Shown here one piece after another: positions 6,203-7,346 of a DNA stretch of 7,346 bases (position 1 is its first letter; each line of letters starts with the position of its first letter). The notes under the pieces were generated by a model, which did not search any database, had not been told where the DNA came from, and worked only from the letters and a program-made list of their open reading frames with translations. Source of the stretch: an uncultured Bacillota bacterium (GTDB taxonomy: Bacteria; Bacillota_I; Bacilli_A; RF39; UBA660). The DNA lies in NCBI GenBank assembly GCA_905200435.1, contig CAJKKJ010000035.1:1-7346 (forward strand). Reading direction: 5' to 3'. The position numbers were made by a program, and so were the translations under genes.

Positions 6203-6560
6203 AATCCACCTCTATTCTTTTTTCATCTATTATTCCTTTATATTTTACTTTTATTGTTCCAAATCCTAGTATTTTTTTTACCACATTTGATTCTTTTTTT
6301 ATTTCTACTTTTATTTCATTATTTTCTATATATACTGTATTTTCGCATTCTAAATTTTTATTTATAATTTTTTTTATGTTTTCTTCTACATTTTCATTTT
6401 CTATATTATTTAATCCATATCTTATTGATTCTTTTGCTATATTTTCCATTTGTCTTTTTTCATAATACATGTTACTTTTACTATTTATTAGTATAATAAC
6501 GTATATTATTAATGGAACAAATAAAACAAATATTACTAATGTTTGACCTTTATTATTCAT
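6192..6560 (-). CDS. Small TadE/TadG-like pilus assembly protein lacking the Glu+5
   Basis: 122 residues from the ATG at 6560. A short basic N-terminus runs straight into KGQTLVIFVLFVPL and one membrane helix (about 8-27). A charged helix (about 31-70) and a beta-rich C-terminus (EIKVEIKKES, TIKVKYKGIID) follow. The 'GQ' followed by a hydrophobic run and a proline is the Tad/TadE-G signature. Position +5 after the glycine is isoleucine, where TadE-type pseudopilins have glutamate, so prepilin-peptidase processing is doubtful. TadG-type proteins also lack this glutamate. It probably stays anchored with its C-terminus outside and supports pilus assembly. A GTG nine bases further upstream (6567-6569) is possible but has no spaced ribosome binding site. 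The ATG overlaps the preceding gene by 8 nt, with a weak AGAAG 8 nt upstream. Sequence is too divergent for a firm gene name. Confidence 0.75.
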   Translation of the reverse strand: MNNKGQTLVIFVLFVPLIIYVIILINSKSNMYYEKRQMENIAKESIRYGLNNIENENVEENIKKIINKNLECENTVYIENNEIKVEIKKESNVVKKILGFGTIKVKYKGIIDEKRIEVDYGN

Positions 6561-6894
6561 ATAATACACTTCTTTTTACGGATATTATTGTTGGATTATC
6601 TAATACTTTATTTAGTAATGGGGTTATTAATTTTACTTTTTTTGTTAGTTTTAGTTCTATAAATTCTCCGTTTATATTTTTTTCTAGTGTTATATCATTT
6701 TTATTTAGATATGTATTTATTTCATCTTCTTTATTGTTCATATATAATTCTGTTATGTAGTCCAAATCATTTTCTAGGTCATATTTTTTGTTTTGTATAT
6801 TGAACAAATCAAAAATACCAATTGTTAGTATTAATAGAATTGGTAATATAAGTATGAATTCAATTAAAGCTTGTCCTTTAGTATTTTTTCTCAT
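6553..6894 (-). CDS. TadE-like pseudopilin, first gene of the Tad operon
   Basis: 113 residues from the ATG at 6894. MRKNTKG is followed by QALIEFILILPILLILTIGI. Read as a class III prepilin site, cleavage after G7 leaves Q+1 and E12 at +5, the canonical glutamate, and then a hydrophobic helix to about residue 30. The remainder has a charged helix and a beta-rich end (ELKLTKKVKLITP, TIISVKRSVLYE) resembling TadE C-termini. TadE proteins are minor pseudopilins of the Flp/Tad system. They are matured by the TadV/CpaA peptidase, which is not encoded in this window. Start choice: AGGGG (6903-6907) lies 8 nt before the ATG. The TTG two codons upstream (6900) would leave only 2 nt and is rejected. 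The operon promoter ends about 25 bp upstream, so this is the first gene. Confidence 0.82.
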   Translation of the reverse strand: MRKNTKGQALIEFILILPILLILTIGIFDLFNIQNKKYDLENDLDYITELYMNNKEDEINTYLNKNDITLEKNINGEFIELKLTKKVKLITPLLNKVLDNPTIISVKRSVLYE

Positions 6895-6902
6895 AACCAA
6901 TA

Positions 6903-6907
6903 CCCCT
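6903..6907 (-). promoter_or_regulatory. Ribosome binding site fixing the TadE-like start
   Basis: AGGGG on the minus strand, 8 nt before ATG 6894 and only 2 nt before TTG 6900. The spacing favours the ATG. Confidence 0.65.
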
Positions 6908-6918
6908 ATTCTTAGATA

Positions 6919-6947
6919 ATTGTACCATTTTTTTTAGTCGTTTACAA
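6919..6947 (-). promoter_or_regulatory. Sigma-70/SigA-type promoter of the Tad operon
   Basis: On the minus strand, TTGTAA (6942-6947) and TACAAT (6919-6924) are separated by exactly 17 bp, and TGG just before the -10 makes an extended -10. The match is 4/6 and 5/6 to consensus. The predicted transcript start leaves a short leader of roughly 20 nt before the TadE-like ATG. No other promoter of this quality was noticed in the operon. Confidence 0.6.
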
Positions 6948-6992
6948 TAGATTTAAATTATTTTTTCTATTTTAATAAAAGTATTTAAAAAC

Positions 6993-7016
6993 AAAAAAAC
7001 CTAATAAAATAGGTCT
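6993..7016 (-). terminator. Rho-independent terminator after the BspA-like gene
   Basis: On the minus strand ACCTA (7014-7010) pairs with TAGGT (7003-6999) around a 6-base loop. Outer A-T and G-U pairs extend it to 7 bp, and seven Ts follow. It starts directly at the TAG stop of the BspA-like gene and separates that gene from the Tad operon promoter. The stem is short and AT-rich, so termination may be partial. Confidence 0.6.
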
Positions 7017-7346
7017 ATATAATTTTTAAAGTTATTTTTGATGAATTATTATTGCAAGTATTCCTCATTGCTTTAACTATAGATTGAGTATCAGTGGTAT
7101 AACCTAATATTACGTAAGCATCAGGATCTGATAAAGCTCCTCTAAACATTAATGAATAATCAGTAACATTTGCATTCATTATATTTATTTGCGTCTGAAG
7201 TTTATAACAATTCGAGAACATGTTATCCATATTTGTGACATTCGAAGTATCGAAATTGCTCAAATTTAATTCTGTTAAGGACGAACAACTAGAAAACATA
7301 TAGGCCATATTTGTCACTTTTGATGTATTGAAATTGTTTAAATCCA
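7015..7346 (-). CDS. BspA-like DUF285 leucine-rich-repeat surface protein, 3' end only
   Basis: The reading frame is open to the right edge, so the start lies outside the window. The GTG at 7317 is an internal valine (codons upstream encode DLNNFNTSK). About 110 residues are visible. Two BspA/DUF285 repeats of the form N-F-(N/D)-T-S-x-V-T-N-M-x-x-M-F-x-x-C are followed by a non-repeat end with NIMNANVTDYSLMF, AYVILGYTTDT and a terminal KITLKII. Proteins of this family are typically exported, repeat-rich and found in gut, oral and mucosal bacteria and protists, where some act in adhesion. No LPxTG or membrane anchor is visible at the C-terminus, so attachment, if any, depends on another part. 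It is followed at once by a terminator and is not part of the pilus operon. Confidence 0.88.
   Translation of the reverse strand, partial: DLNNFNTSKVTNMAYMFSSCSSLTELNLSNFDTSNVTNMDNMFSNCYKLQTQINIMNANVTDYSLMFRGALSDPDAYVILGYTTDTQSIVKAMRNTCNNNSSKITLKII
7180..7335 (-). repeat. Two tandem 78-bp units coding for BspA/DUF285 repeats
   Basis: Units 7258-7335 and 7180-7257 encode 26-residue copies beginning NFNTSKVTNM and NFDTSNVTNM. The third-base differences show they are established rather than freshly duplicated. The array presumably continues beyond the right edge. Confidence 0.7.

Noticed and set aside
6567..6569. GTG start for the second TadE/TadG-like gene
   Set aside because: No ribosome binding site at a workable distance; the ATG at 6560 gives the expected short basic N-terminus and a usual 8-nt overlap.
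6512..6760. Plus-strand frame opposite the two TadE-like genes
   Set aside because: Shadow of two overlapping minus-strand genes with clear membrane and pilin-like motifs.
636..6894. Mycoplasma-type genetic code (TGA = Trp)
   Set aside because: TGA ends tadB and cpaE exactly where the next gene starts, and the Trp codons checked are TGG.
6898..6900. TTG start for the TadE-like gene
   Set aside because: Only 2 nt from the AGGGG site; the ATG two codons later has normal 8-nt spacing.
7315..7317. GTG as the start of the BspA-like gene
   Set aside because: The frame stays open to the window edge and the upstream codons continue the DUF285 repeat, so this codon is an internal valine.

Overview
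The window comes from a very AT-rich, cell-walled member of the Bacillota (Firmicutes). It most resembles the small-genome, host-associated uncultured Bacilli (RF39/Erysipelotrichia-like), but that placement is inference from style and gene content. Two genes, tadB and cpaE, end in TGA with tandem genes following closely, and the tryptophans checked are TGG. This points to the standard bacterial code rather than the Mycoplasma code. Strong AGGAGG-type ribosome binding sites, a Mur ligase, a Gram-positive-style Tad pilus locus without a secretin, and a BspA/DUF285 repeat surface protein fit the same picture.

Layout. All intact genes lie on the minus strand, so they read from right to left. At the right edge (7015-7346) is the 3' end of a BspA-like leucine-rich-repeat surface protein, closed by a small terminator (6993-7016). 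A promoter with a 17-bp spacer (6919-6947) then starts a seven-gene, tightly packed operon: a TadE-like pseudopilin (6553-6894), a TadE/TadG-like partner (6192-6560), a CpaE/TadZ-type ParA ATPase (5423-6202), the CpaF/TadA secretion ATPase (4123-5439), an unusual TadB (2629-4110), TadC (1950-2621) and a divergent MurC/Mpl-type Mur ligase (636-1940). Neighbouring genes overlap or are separated by 12 nt or less. Ribosome binding sites lie inside the preceding gene or over its stop codon. A GC-containing bidirectional terminator sits at 513-556.

How the genes fit together. CpaF is the hexameric motor, TadB and TadC form the inner-membrane platform, CpaE would place the machine, and the two small single-pass proteins are likely minor pilins or assembly factors. 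No major pilin (Flp) and no prepilin peptidase (TadV/CpaA) is present in the window, so they must be elsewhere or the system works differently. Two components are non-standard. TadB carries about 165 extra N-terminal residues forming Ig-like domains, predicted to sit outside the membrane. The last gene of the operon is a Mur ligase that keeps its ATP/Mg motifs but has lost several conserved substrate-side residues. Together they suggest a pilus or secretion machine physically or biochemically linked to the cell wall.

The left 635 bases carry no intact gene. They appear to hold an internally deleted insertion-sequence remnant (94-579): near-perfect inverted termini flank a decayed transposase-like reading frame. 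Bases 1-93 show nothing I can support.
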